A DNA stretch of 64,000 bases, taken from contig NZ_CP062167.1 of NCBI RefSeq assembly GCF_014844055.1, positions 2,309,501 through 2,373,500 of the forward strand, given 5' to 3'. Numbering within the stretch: position 1 is the stretch's first letter; each line of letters begins with the position of its first letter. The translations under genes were made by a program, and so were the position numbers. Below are positions 55,774 to 64,000 of this stretch, piece after piece. Below the pieces are notes generated by a model, which worked only from the letters and a program-made list of their open reading frames with translations, made no database searches and was not told the origin of the DNA. Origin of the DNA: Aureimonas sp. OT7 (GTDB lineage Bacteria > Pseudomonadota > Alphaproteobacteria > Rhizobiales > Rhizobiaceae).

Positions 55774-57825
55774 ATGCTTTCAAGAGATCGCATATCCATC
55801 ATCCAGCCGGACCTTCTGACCCAGGCGGCGCTGGAAGCGCTGCGCAAGCTGAACCCGGCCGAGTTGATCCGCAACCCCGTCATCTTCGTCACCGAGGTCG
55901 TCGCCTTCGCGGTGACGCTGCTTCTCGTCCGCGACGTGGCCACCGGCAATGCCGTCGCCTTCACCGGCCAGATCGCCGCCTGGCTGTGGTTCACGGTTCT
56001 GTTCGCCAATTTTGCCGAGGCCGTGGCCGAAGGGCGCGGTCGCGCGCAGGCCGACAGCCTGCGTCGCTCGCGGACCGATACGATGGCCCGGCGCCTTGCC
56101 GACGCTGCCGACAGAGCGACTTTCGATACGGTTTCGGCGCTCGACCTGAAGGTCGGCGATCATGTCCTCGTCGAGGCCGGCGAACTGGTGCCCGGAGACG
56201 GCGAGATCGTCGAGGGCATCGCCTCCGTCAACGAGGCGGCGGTGACGGGGGAGTCCGCCCCCGTCATCCGCGAGTCCGGCGGCGATCGCTCGGCCGTGAC
56301 CGGCGGCACCAGCGTGGTATCCGACTGGATCGTGGTTCGTATCACCGCTGCACCCGGCTCTTCGTTCCTGGACCGGATGATCGCTCTGGTCGAAGGCGCG
56401 GAGCGCCAGAAGACGCCGAATGAGCTGGCGCTGACGATCCTTCTGGTCGGCATGACGCTGATTTTCCTTGTGGCTGTCGTAACCCTGGCGGGGTTTGCCT
56501 CCTATTCCGGCGTCCTCGTTTCCGTTCCGGTTCTGGTGGCATTGCTGGTCACGCTGATCCCGACCACCATCGGCGGCCTCCTGTCGGCCATCGGGATCGC
56601 GGGCATGGACCGGCTGCTGCGGCACAACGTCCTGGCCATGTCCGGCAAGGCCGTGGAAGCGTCCGGCGACGTCGACACCCTGCTTCTCGACAAGACGGGG
56701 ACGATCACCTTCGGCAACCGTATGGCGACCGAATTCGTGTCCATGGGCGGCGCATCGCCGCGCGAGGCGGCACGGATCGCCAGCCTTGCCAGCCTTGCGG
56801 ACGAAACGCCGGAAGGGCGCTCGATCCTGGCACTGGCACGCGAGGCGCACGACATCGCAACCGACCGCCCGGACGATCCGTCGATCCGCTTCGTGCCCTT
56901 CAGCGCAGCGACCCGCCTTTCCGGCGTGGATATGGGCGTGCGGCGCATCCGCAAGGGTGCCGTCGATGCCATCCGCGCCTTCGTCGCTCAGGAGGACGGG
57001 GCCATGCCCGCTCCCGATGGCTTCGACGCGGCAGTGGAGCGGATCGCGCGCTCCGGCGGCACGCCGCTGGCGCTGGCCGAAGGGCCGCGCATCGTCGGCG
57101 TCATACACCTGAAGGACGTGGTCAAGCCCGGCATCAAGGAGCGGTTTGCCGAGCTTCGCCGCATGGGCATCCGCACGGTCATGGTGACGGGCGACAACCC
57201 GGTCACCGCGGCTGCAATCGCCTCGGAGGCCGGCGTCGACGATTTCATTGCCGAGGCCACGCCGCAGGACAAGCTGGCTTATATCCGGGCGGAGCAAGGG
57301 CAGGGGCGCCTCGTCGCCATGTGCGGCGACGGCACCAACGATGCGCCGGCGCTGGCGCAGTCGGATGTCGGCGTGGCCATGCAGACGGGCACGCAGGCAG
57401 CGCGCGAGGCCGGCAACATGGTGGACCTGGACTCCGACCCCACCAAGCTGATCGAGATCGTGGGCATCGGCAAACAACTCCTGATGACGCGCGGTGCCTT
57501 GACGACGTTTTCGATCGCCAACGATGTCGCGAAGTATTTCGCCATCATTCCGGCCCTCTTCGTGGCGGCGATCCCCGAACTCGGGGTGCTGAACGTCATG
57601 GGGCTGGCGTCACCGCAGAGTGCCATCCTGTCGGCCGTGATCTTCAACGCGCTGATCATCATGGCGCTGATCCCGCTTGCATTGCGCGGCGTGGCGTATC
57701 GTGCCGCAGGCGCTTCCTCCGCACTGGCCCGCAACCTGGTCATCTACGGCCTGGGAGGCCTCGTGACGCCCTTCATCGGGATCAAACTCATCGACATGGC
57801 CGTTTCGGCCATCGGCATGGCATAA
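55774..57825 (+). CDS. kdpB: Potassium-transporting ATPase subunit B (P-type ATPase)
   Basis: Catalytic subunit of the Kdp pump. The phosphorylated aspartate is in [13 protein letters not shown] (D306), with TGES in the actuator (VTGESAPV) and [10 protein letters not shown] in the P domain. The ATG at 55774 is chosen because GGAG lies 8 bases upstream and MLSRDRISI aligns with other KdpB starts; this gives 683 residues, against 682 in E. coli. An in-frame ATG at 55753 has no ribosome binding site. Confidence 0.97.
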   Translation: MLSRDRISIIQPDLLTQAALEALRKLNPAELIRNPVIFVTEVVAFAVTLLLVRDVATGNAVAFTGQIAAWLWFTVLFANFAEAVAEGRGRAQADSLRRSRTDTMARRLADAADRATFDTVSALDLKVGDHVLVEAGELVPGDGEIVEGIASVNEAAVTGESAPVIRESGGDRSAVTGGTSVVSDWIVVRITAAPGSSFLDRMIALVEGAERQKTPNELALTILLVGMTLIFLVAVVTLAGFASYSGVLVSVPVLVALLVTLIPTTIGGLLSAIGIAGMDRLLRHNVLAMSGKAVEASGDVDTLLLDKTGTITFGNRMATEFVSMGGASPREAARIASLASLADETPEGRSILALAREAHDIATDRPDDPSIRFVPFSAATRLSGVDMGVRRIRKGAVDAIRAFVAQEDGAMPAPDGFDAAVERIARSGGTPLALAEGPRIVGVIHLKDVVKPGIKERFAELRRMGIRTVMVTGDNPVTAAAIASEAGVDDFIAEATPQDKLAYIRAEQGQGRLVAMCGDGTNDAPALAQSDVGVAMQTGTQAAREAGNMVDLDSDPTKLIEIVGIGKQLLMTRGALTTFSIANDVAKYFAIIPALFVAAIPELGVLNVMGLASPQSAILSAVIFNALIIMALIPLALRGVAYRAAGASSALARNLVIYGLGGLVTPFIGIKLIDMAVSAIGMA

Positions 57826-57838
57826 GGAGGCCAGGGCC

Positions 57839-58420
57839 ATGATCACGCAACTTCGCAGCGCAGCGACGCTCGTCGCGGTGTTTACCCTGATGCTCGGGCT
57901 TGCCTACCCCCTCGCCATGACTGGCTTTGCCGGGGCAGTCTTTCCGGAGCAGGCGGCCGGCAGCCTGGTGGAGCGCGACGGCCGTATCGTCGGCTCTGCC
58001 CTGGTCGGACAAGCGTTCAGCGGCCCGGGCTATCTGCATCCGCGGCCGTCGGCGGCCGGCGGCGGCTACGACGCCTCGGCCTCCGGCGGCAGCAATCTCG
58101 GCCCTGCCAGCGCGCGCCTGCAGGAAAGGCTCGGCGCCGACAGCGCGGCGCTGCAGGCGCAGTACGGGGTATCGACCATCCCGGCCGATGCCGCGACGAC
58201 TTCGGCAAGCGGGCTCGACCCGCATGTCTCGCCGCAATACGCACGTATGCAGGCGGCGCGCATTGCCGAGGCGCGGGGCATGGAGCGCACAGACGTGCTA
58301 CGGCTGATCGACCGCGCGCAGGAGGGCCGCACCCTCGGCTTTCTGGGAGAGCCGCGCGTGAACGTGCTATCGGTCAACCTGGCTTTGGACGAAATGGCGG
58401 CAGGCCGCGATGGTGGATGA
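57839..58420 (+). CDS. kdpC: Potassium-transporting ATPase subunit C
   Basis: Small subunit with one N-terminal membrane helix and a periplasmic domain that raises the affinity of the pump. The 193-residue product shows GLAYPLAMTGFAGAVFPEQA, GQAFSGPGYLHPRPSAAG and SGLDPHVSPQYA. It overlaps the kdpD start by 11 bases. Confidence 0.96.
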   Translation: MITQLRSAATLVAVFTLMLGLAYPLAMTGFAGAVFPEQAAGSLVERDGRIVGSALVGQAFSGPGYLHPRPSAAGGGYDASASGGSNLGPASARLQERLGADSAALQAQYGVSTIPADAATTSASGLDPHVSPQYARMQAARIAEARGMERTDVLRLIDRAQEGRTLGFLGEPRVNVLSVNLALDEMAAGRDGG

Positions 58421-61094
58421 GGACGGGCCCAGGGTATCGGCCGACGCGTTGTTGGCCGATGCCGAGCGCGAGGGGCGCGGCCGGTTGCGCATCTTTCTTG
58501 GCGCCGCCCCCGGCGTCGGCAAGACCTATGCGATGCTGCAGGCGGCACGCGCCGCCGTGGCTGCCGGGCGCGATGTCGCCATCGGTGTGGTCGAGACGCA
58601 TGGCAGGCCCGAGACCGAGGCTCTGCTGGCGGGGCTGGAGATCATCCCGCGCAAGGGCATCGCCTATCGCGGGCGGCTGATACCCGAATTCGACCTGGAT
58701 GCCGCACTGAAACGCCGGCCGCAACTGTTGCTGGTCGACGAGTATGCGCATTCCAACGTGCCGGGCAGCCGCCATCCGAAGCGCTGGCGCGATTTACAGG
58801 ACTGCCTGAAGGCCGGTATCGACGTCTGGACGACGATGAATGTCCAGCACGTCGAAAGCCTGAACGATGTCGTCCAGCGCATCACCGGGGTTCGCGTGCG
58901 GGAGACGGTGCCCGACAGCCGCATAGAGGCGGTGGACGAGATCGTGCTGGTTGATCTTCCCTCGGACGAGCTGATCCGGCGGCTAGGCGAGGGCAAGGTC
59001 TATGTGGAGGATACGGCAACCCGCGCCAAGCAGAGCTTCTTCCGGCCGAACAATCTGACGGCGCTGCGCGAACTGGCGTTGCGGCAGGTTGCCTCGCGCG
59101 TCGACAGCGACCTGATCGAGCGTATGCAGGGAAGCGCCATCGAAGGGCCCTGGCCGGCCGGTGAGCGCCTGCTGGTGGCGATCGGCGGCGACGGCGCGGC
59201 CGAGGGGCTGGTGCGCGAGGCAAAGCGGCTTGCCGATCTTCTCGGGGCACACTGGTTTGCCGTCACCATCGACCGGCCCGGCCACCAATGGAGCGACGAG
59301 CAGCGCCGCTGCATAGACGGGGCCATGAAGCTGGCAGGAGACCTTGGGGCCCAGACGATGAACCTTGTCGGCACCGATCTTCCCGGCACGATCCTGAAAT
59401 TCGCGCGGGTGCAGAATGTCACCCAGATCGTCGTTGGCAAGGCGCGCCGGCCCGGCATTGCCGCGCTGTTGCCACGGGCAACCCTGGCGCAAGCGCTCGT
59501 CGGGCGGGCCGAGGGCATTGCCGTCCACGTATTGACGAGCGCGCCGACAGCCTCCGTACCCCGCCGCCTCGTTAGACCAGGCCTTGGACCTTCGGGCGGC
59601 TATCTGGTCGCCGCGGCCTGCGTGCTGCTGGCAACGCTGGCAGGCGTCGGCGTCGGCCATGTCGTGGATCTGCCGAACCTGTCGATGCTGTATCTTCTGG
59701 CCGTCGTCATTCCGGCCATCCGCCACGGTGTCCTTCCGGCGATCTTCGCCTCGTTGCTGTCGTTCCTGGCCTACAATCTCGTCTTCATCCAGCCGACCGG
59801 AACGCTGACGATCGCGCGCCCGCACGAGTTTCTGGCGCTGGCGATCTTCCTGATCATCGCCGTCAGCATGGCGACGCTGGCCGGCCGCCTGCGCGAGCAG
59901 AACCGCTCTGCCGTGCGGCGCACGCGGGCGGCGCGACGGCTGTACCAGGTTACGCGGCGGCTTTCCGCGCTGCCCGACCCGGAATCGGTGGGTGAGGCCG
60001 CCGTCTACGAGGTTCATGCGGCACTGGAGCGTACAACCATCCTGCTTGGGCCGGACGATAATGGCGGCATTTCCATTGTCGCCGCCTGGCCGCCGGAAGA
60101 CAGGTTGGACATGCCGTCCAAAATGGCCGCTTTATGGGCCTTCGAGCATGATGAGCCGGCGGGATCGGGCACCGAGACCTTGCCCGGATGCAACTGGCTC
60201 TTCCATCCGCTCAACGCCGATGGCCGGCGTGTCGGCGTTCTTGGCATCGAACACGACCCTGCGACAGCGCCTTTGGATGGGGAGGGGCAGATCCTCCTGC
60301 AGACGCTGGGCGAGCAGGTGGCCGCCGCCCTGCACCGGGCGCGGCTATCGACCGAGATCCGCGATGCGAAGGCAGAGGCCGAGACGGAGCGTATCCGCAA
60401 TACGCTGCTGGCCTCGATCAGCCATGATTTCCGCACTCCGCTCTCGTCGATCCTTGGATCGGCGACCAGCCTTCTGGACTACGGAAGCCATATGGATGGC
60501 GCAACGCAGGCGGACCTTCTTGGCCAGATCCGGGATGAGGCCGGCCATCTGGATGGCATGGTGCGCAACCTTCTTGCAATCACGCGGCTGGAGGCAGGTT
60601 CGCTCGATCTTCGCCGGGACTGGGTAGATATCGCCGATATCCTCAACCGGGCGGTTGCCGCCGCGCGCAGGCGCGGCGCTGTGCAGACCATGCTGGTTTG
60701 CGTGCCGCCCGGCCTGCCACTGGCCTACGCAGACCAGAGCCTGCTCGAACAGGCGGTGGGAAATGTCCTCGGCAACGCCTTGCGCCATGCCGGCGAAAGG
60801 GCGCAGATCGTCCTTCAGGCGGCACAGGAGGGGCGCGATGTCGTCATGTCCGTTACCGACGATGGACCAGGCATAGCGCCGGACATGGCCGAGCGAATCT
60901 TCGACAAATTCGTCAGCGGCGGCGCGACGCGCACCGCCGACGGCAGCGAAAGCGCGGGGCTGGGCCTTGCCATCGCACGCGGCGTGATGCAGGCGCACGG
61001 CGGCAACGCCACGTTGGCGCCGGCCGCCGCCGGTACCACGGGGGCGCGCTTCATACTGCGCATGCCCATCGACGAAAGGGTGCCCACGCCATGA
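58410..61094 (+). CDS. kdpD: Sensor histidine kinase KdpD
   Basis: Membrane sensor that activates KdpE when potassium is low or ionic conditions change. The 894-residue product has the cytoplasmic KdpD domain with Walker A GAAPGVGKTYAML, a USP-like domain (~250-370), four closely spaced membrane helices (~395-500), a GAF-like region, and the transmitter with the phosphorylated histidine in ISHDFRTPLSS (H672) and ATP-lid motifs DNGPG-like (TDDGPGIAPDM) and GLGLAIARG. The ATG overlaps kdpC by 11 bases. Confidence 0.96.
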   Translation: MVDEDGPRVSADALLADAEREGRGRLRIFLGAAPGVGKTYAMLQAARAAVAAGRDVAIGVVETHGRPETEALLAGLEIIPRKGIAYRGRLIPEFDLDAALKRRPQLLLVDEYAHSNVPGSRHPKRWRDLQDCLKAGIDVWTTMNVQHVESLNDVVQRITGVRVRETVPDSRIEAVDEIVLVDLPSDELIRRLGEGKVYVEDTATRAKQSFFRPNNLTALRELALRQVASRVDSDLIERMQGSAIEGPWPAGERLLVAIGGDGAAEGLVREAKRLADLLGAHWFAVTIDRPGHQWSDEQRRCIDGAMKLAGDLGAQTMNLVGTDLPGTILKFARVQNVTQIVVGKARRPGIAALLPRATLAQALVGRAEGIAVHVLTSAPTASVPRRLVRPGLGPSGGYLVAAACVLLATLAGVGVGHVVDLPNLSMLYLLAVVIPAIRHGVLPAIFASLLSFLAYNLVFIQPTGTLTIARPHEFLALAIFLIIAVSMATLAGRLREQNRSAVRRTRAARRLYQVTRRLSALPDPESVGEAAVYEVHAALERTTILLGPDDNGGISIVAAWPPEDRLDMPSKMAALWAFEHDEPAGSGTETLPGCNWLFHPLNADGRRVGVLGIEHDPATAPLDGEGQILLQTLGEQVAAALHRARLSTEIRDAKAEAETERIRNTLLASISHDFRTPLSSILGSATSLLDYGSHMDGATQADLLGQIRDEAGHLDGMVRNLLAITRLEAGSLDLRRDWVDIADILNRAVAAARRRGAVQTMLVCVPPGLPLAYADQSLLEQAVGNVLGNALRHAGERAQIVLQAAQEGRDVVMSVTDDGPGIAPDMAERIFDKFVSGGATRTADGSESAGLGLAIARGVMQAHGGNATLAPAAAGTTGARFILRMPIDERVPTP

Positions 61095-61792
61095 GCCGCG
61101 TCAAGATCCTGCTGGTCGACGATGAGCCGGCCATCCATCGCTTCCTGCAGCCGACCCTGACGGCCGCCGGCTACGATGTCGTTGCCGCGACCACCGGCCG
61201 CCAGGCGATCCTTCTGGCGGCCACGCAGCACCCCGACATGATCGTTCTGGATCTGGGGCTGCCCGACATGGATGGGAAATCCGTGATCGCACAGTTGCGC
61301 GGCTGGACGACCCTGCCCATCGTCATCCTGTCTGCGCGCGACCGCGAGGCCGAGAAGATCGAGGCATTGGACCTCGGGGCCGACGATTTCGTCAACAAGC
61401 CGTTCGGGATCGGCGAGCTCATGGCGCGTATCCGGACGGCGCTGCGACATAGCGCGACGCGTCCGGAGGAAGCGCCGCTCCTGAAGCTCGACGATCTCGT
61501 CGTCGATCTGCCGCGCCATCGGGTGACCAGCATGGGAGCGGAGGTGAAGCTGACCCCGCGCGAGTTCGCTTTGCTGGCCTACCTCGTGCGGCATGCGGGC
61601 AAGGTGCTGACGCATCGGCAGATATTGAAGCATGTGTGGGGTGTCGCACACGAGAGCGACGTGCAGTATCTGCGCGTCTATATCGGTCAGTTGCGCGCCA
61701 AGCTGGAGGCCGATCCGGCAACCCCATCCATCATCATGACGGAGCCGGGTGTGGGCTACAGGGTGGCCGAGCCGAAGCCGAGCCACCCTTGA
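61091..61792 (+). CDS. kdpE: Response regulator KdpE
   Basis: OmpR/PhoB-type transcription factor that activates kdp. The 233-residue product has a receiver domain with the phosphorylated aspartate in IVLDLGLPDMDG (D54) and the conserved Lys in VNKPF, then a winged-helix DNA-binding domain (LTPREFALLAYLVRHAG... TEPGVGYR). The start overlaps the kdpD stop (ATGA). The CTTATG repeats ahead of the operon are its likely target. Confidence 0.96.
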   Translation: MSRVKILLVDDEPAIHRFLQPTLTAAGYDVVAATTGRQAILLAATQHPDMIVLDLGLPDMDGKSVIAQLRGWTTLPIVILSARDREAEKIEALDLGADDFVNKPFGIGELMARIRTALRHSATRPEEAPLLKLDDLVVDLPRHRVTSMGAEVKLTPREFALLAYLVRHAGKVLTHRQILKHVWGVAHESDVQYLRVYIGQLRAKLEADPATPSIIMTEPGVGYRVAEPKPSHP

Positions 61793-61802
61793 TACTACCG
61801 CG

Positions 61803-63581
61803 TCAGGCGGTGGCGCGACTGGCCTGCATCGGCGCACCGCGATTGGCGAACATGGCCGCAAGGACGACGGCGAGCCAGGCTGCCGCAAGAACCCACCAAA
61901 TGCCGCCGGAGATGAGGGCCATGCCGACAAGGCCCGCCTGCAAGGTATAATAGGACATCGGTATCAGCGTCATGCGGATGATGTCGCCCTCCCGGTCCGT
62001 CAGGCCCACCACGGCGCTGGCCGCGACCACATTGTGCACGCAGATCATGTTGCCGGCCGCGCCGCCCACCGCCTGCAGCGTGACGACCGCGATGGTGCCG
62101 AGGCCGGTCAGGCCGATCTGCTCCGCCGCCGAGAACTGGAACAGCGAGAACATCATGTTGGACACGGTGTTGGAGCCGGCGATGAACGCGCCCATCGCGC
62201 CGATCAGCGGTGCGAAGAGCGGCCAGAGAGAGCCGGTGACGGTGGCGATGGTTTCCGCCAGCACCAGTGGCATCGATTGAAGGTCTCCCCGGCCGGTGCT
62301 CAGGAACACCTGCACCATCGGAACGGCGATCAGCAGCGCCGGAGCTGCCGCAACCATGGTGCGCGCCGAATTGCTCCACGCCCGGCCATACGCCTTGCTG
62401 CTCATGCCGAAGATGAAGAAGGCGATAAGCGACGTCAGGATCATGATCGATCCCGGCGAATACAGAAGCTGAGCGCTGGCATCGATGCCCGAGCCTAAGA
62501 TGTCGGTGAGGGAAAGGGTTGCCGCCGCCGATGTCAGAGCCTCCTTCAGCGGGGCGATGGTGCGCGTGGCAACCAGCAGCGCGGCGATGACCACATAGGG
62601 CGACCATGCCCGCAACAGGCCGATCTGTGCGCCCTCGCCACTTTTGGCGGTTCCCAGCTCGGACGGTGTCATGGAGCCGAACCAGCTTTCGTTCCACCCT
62701 GCGCGCTTGGGAAACTCGAAGGTGGTCTTCGGCAGCAGGAAGCCGCGCCGGGCGGCGGGGATGACGATCAGGAGGCCAAGAAGGCCACCCAGGAGCGACG
62801 GGAATTCCGGCCCCAGCAGCAGCGCGACAAGATAATAGGGCACCGCAAAGGCGAAGCCGCCGAACAGGGCGAAGGGCCAGATGGCGAAACCTTCGCGGAA
62901 GGATCGGTTTTCGCCGAAGAAGCGCGTCATCATGCCCACCATGATCAGCGGGATGATGAACCCGACCAGCGCATGGACCAACGCCACATTGGCCGCCACC
63001 TGCACGATGTATTCCGGCAGGCCCATGGGGGCGATGCTGGCAGCGACGCCTTCGTTGTTGGCCAGCCCCGTATGAACGCCGACCAACATAGGGGTGCCGA
63101 CCGCACCGAAGGATACCGGCGTCGACTGGATGATGAGCGTGACCAGAACCGCCGCCATCGCGGGGAAGCCGATGGCCACCAACAGGGGCGCTGCCACGGC
63201 GGCCGGCGTACCGAAGCCGGAGGCGCCTTCGATCATGGAACCGAACAGCCAGGCGATGATGACCGCCTGAACCCTCCTGTCGGGCGATAGATCGGTAAAG
63301 CCCTGCCGGATCGCGCGGACCGCGCCGCTTTCCTGCACGGTCTGCAGCACGAGGATGGCGCCGAAGATGATGAACAGCAGCGTCAGCGCGGTGACGAGGC
63401 CGTTCACGGTTGCGCCGCCGACGACGGAAAAGTCGAGCCCCCATACCGCAACCGCCAGAACGACGGTCACCAGATATGCGACCAGCATCGACAGCTTCGC
63501 CGAGCGCCGCATGATGACAAGCAGAACGAGAACGATGGCGATCGGCAGAAGCGCCATGATGAATAACGCGGATTGCGGCAA
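61803..63581 (-). CDS. lctP: L-lactate permease
   Basis: Proton-coupled lactate/glycolate importer of the LctP family. The 592-residue product has ~12-14 membrane segments and the family segments [18 protein letters not shown] and [32 protein letters not shown]. The TTG at 63581 is preferred because GGAGGGG lies 8 bases upstream; an ATG at 63557 would remove 8 residues. Stops of lctP and kdpE face each other 10 bases apart. No lactate dehydrogenase is in the window. Confidence 0.9.
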   Translation of the reverse strand: MPQSALFIMALLPIAIVLVLLVIMRRSAKLSMLVAYLVTVVLAVAVWGLDFSVVGGATVNGLVTALTLLFIIFGAILVLQTVQESGAVRAIRQGFTDLSPDRRVQAVIIAWLFGSMIEGASGFGTPAAVAAPLLVAIGFPAMAAVLVTLIIQSTPVSFGAVGTPMLVGVHTGLANNEGVAASIAPMGLPEYIVQVAANVALVHALVGFIIPLIMVGMMTRFFGENRSFREGFAIWPFALFGGFAFAVPYYLVALLLGPEFPSLLGGLLGLLIVIPAARRGFLLPKTTFEFPKRAGWNESWFGSMTPSELGTAKSGEGAQIGLLRAWSPYVVIAALLVATRTIAPLKEALTSAAATLSLTDILGSGIDASAQLLYSPGSIMILTSLIAFFIFGMSSKAYGRAWSNSARTMVAAAPALLIAVPMVQVFLSTGRGDLQSMPLVLAETIATVTGSLWPLFAPLIGAMGAFIAGSNTVSNMMFSLFQFSAAEQIGLTGLGTIAVVTLQAVGGAAGNMICVHNVVAASAVVGLTDREGDIIRMTLIPMSYYTLQAGLVGMALISGGIWWVLAAAWLAVVLAAMFANRGAPMQASRATA

Positions 63582-63631
63582 CAGAATCCCCTCCCAGGAC
63601 TGAAATGCTGAGCAATCCTTGCAGATTCCGA

Positions 63632-64000
63632 TTACCGATCCGAACTTTCCCGGCTCACATTTACTTGAGGATGTCGTGTATGGGGCATGATCCGATCTTC
63701 CAGCGGAAGATCTTGACGGTCCAGTACACCGTCCAAGGCGTCTTCCCCCTCCAGGCCATCGATGCTGCTGCCGGACATATAGGCTGCCCGACCCAACAAA
63801 TGTCCCGCCACCGGCACGGTCAGGAGAAGGAAAGCGATGATAAACAGGCCGATGAGGGTCGGGCCCAGGCTCTGCAGAGAACACATGGCCCCAAGGACGG
63901 TGAAGATCGCGCCCACCGTGCCGGCCTTCGTCGCGGCATGCATGCGCTGGAACGGATCGCGGAACCGGATAAGCCCAAGCGCCGCGCCGAAGATGAAGAC
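63632..64000 (-). CDS. Multisubunit Na+/H+ antiporter subunit G, partial
   Basis: MnhG/MrpG/PhaG-type subunit of a multisubunit cation/proton antiporter. The frame is open to the right edge, so the N-terminus is missing. [26 protein letters not shown] and [23 protein letters not shown] are typical. A polar ~45-residue tail follows the last membrane segment. The other subunits would lie beyond the window. Confidence 0.88.
   Translation of the reverse strand, partial: VFIFGAALGLIRFRDPFQRMHAATKAGTVGAIFTVLGAMCSLQSLGPTLIGLFIIAFLLLTVPVAGHLLGRAAYMSGSSIDGLEGEDALDGVLDRQDLPLEDRIMPHTRHPQVNVSRESSDR

Noticed and set aside
55780..57477. Long minus-strand ORF opposite kdpB
   Set aside because: Antisense shadow; kdpB motifs are complete on the other strand.

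Overview
The window is a stretch of a GC-rich alphaproteobacterial chromosome. The gene order uvrA / ssb / marC / gyrA / coaD / two cyclophilins / queA / tgt, the glnB-glnA pair and a GTTC-N7-GTTC LexA box all point to the order Hyphomicrobiales (Rhizobiales). Genus cannot be fixed from sequence reading alone. Both edges cut genes: mfd on the left and an mnhG-type antiporter subunit on the right.

Bases 1-25,000 are mostly housekeeping: mfd, a RhlE-type DEAD-box helicase, a secreted protein of unknown function, parE, a secreted hydrolase, glnB-glnA, the NAD(P)H-hydrate repair enzyme, uvrA and ssb (divergent around an SOS box), marC, gyrA, coaD, two tandem cyclophilins, the queuosine genes queA-tgt, ribA and a secreted esterase. 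Several very small predicted membrane proteins sit between them with good ribosome binding sites. The Tgt protein has lost three of its four expected zinc ligands.

Bases 25,000-29,500 hold a DapA-like lyase, tRNA-Pro(GGG), an AT-rich island with a 69-codon gene, and a decayed IS1182-type element. The element sits inside a transcription terminator and has duplicated the whole hairpin. wrbA, a CinA-type protein and gpt follow.

Bases 29,500-36,500 begin an accessory region. A flavin monooxygenase has a near-perfect sigma-54 promoter, with a sigma-54 activator encoded just upstream. That activator lacks a normal start codon for its apparent N-terminus, and a 269-bp fold-back repeat lies just beyond it. 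A CBS-BON protein and the fused permease of an iron-hydroxamate importer follow.

Bases 34,500-46,500 (minus strand) are a nutrient block. An MFS transporter, a kinase broken by an internal deletion, GlpD, an FAD-linked oxidase and a GlpP-type antiterminator form a glycerol or glycerol-phosphate type operon. It is followed by a TonB receptor, binding protein and permease for siderophore uptake, with no ATPase gene nearby.

Bases 46,500-53,700 carry a taurine/nitrate/sulfonate-type ABC importer, divergent from a semialdehyde dehydrogenase and an iron-type alcohol dehydrogenase, then gamma-glutamyltransferase. Bases 53,800-61,800 are a complete kdp high-affinity potassium operon: an extra small ORF, then kdpF, A, B, C, D and E. 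Helically phased CTTATG repeats lie upstream. A lactate permease and the mnhG fragment end the window.
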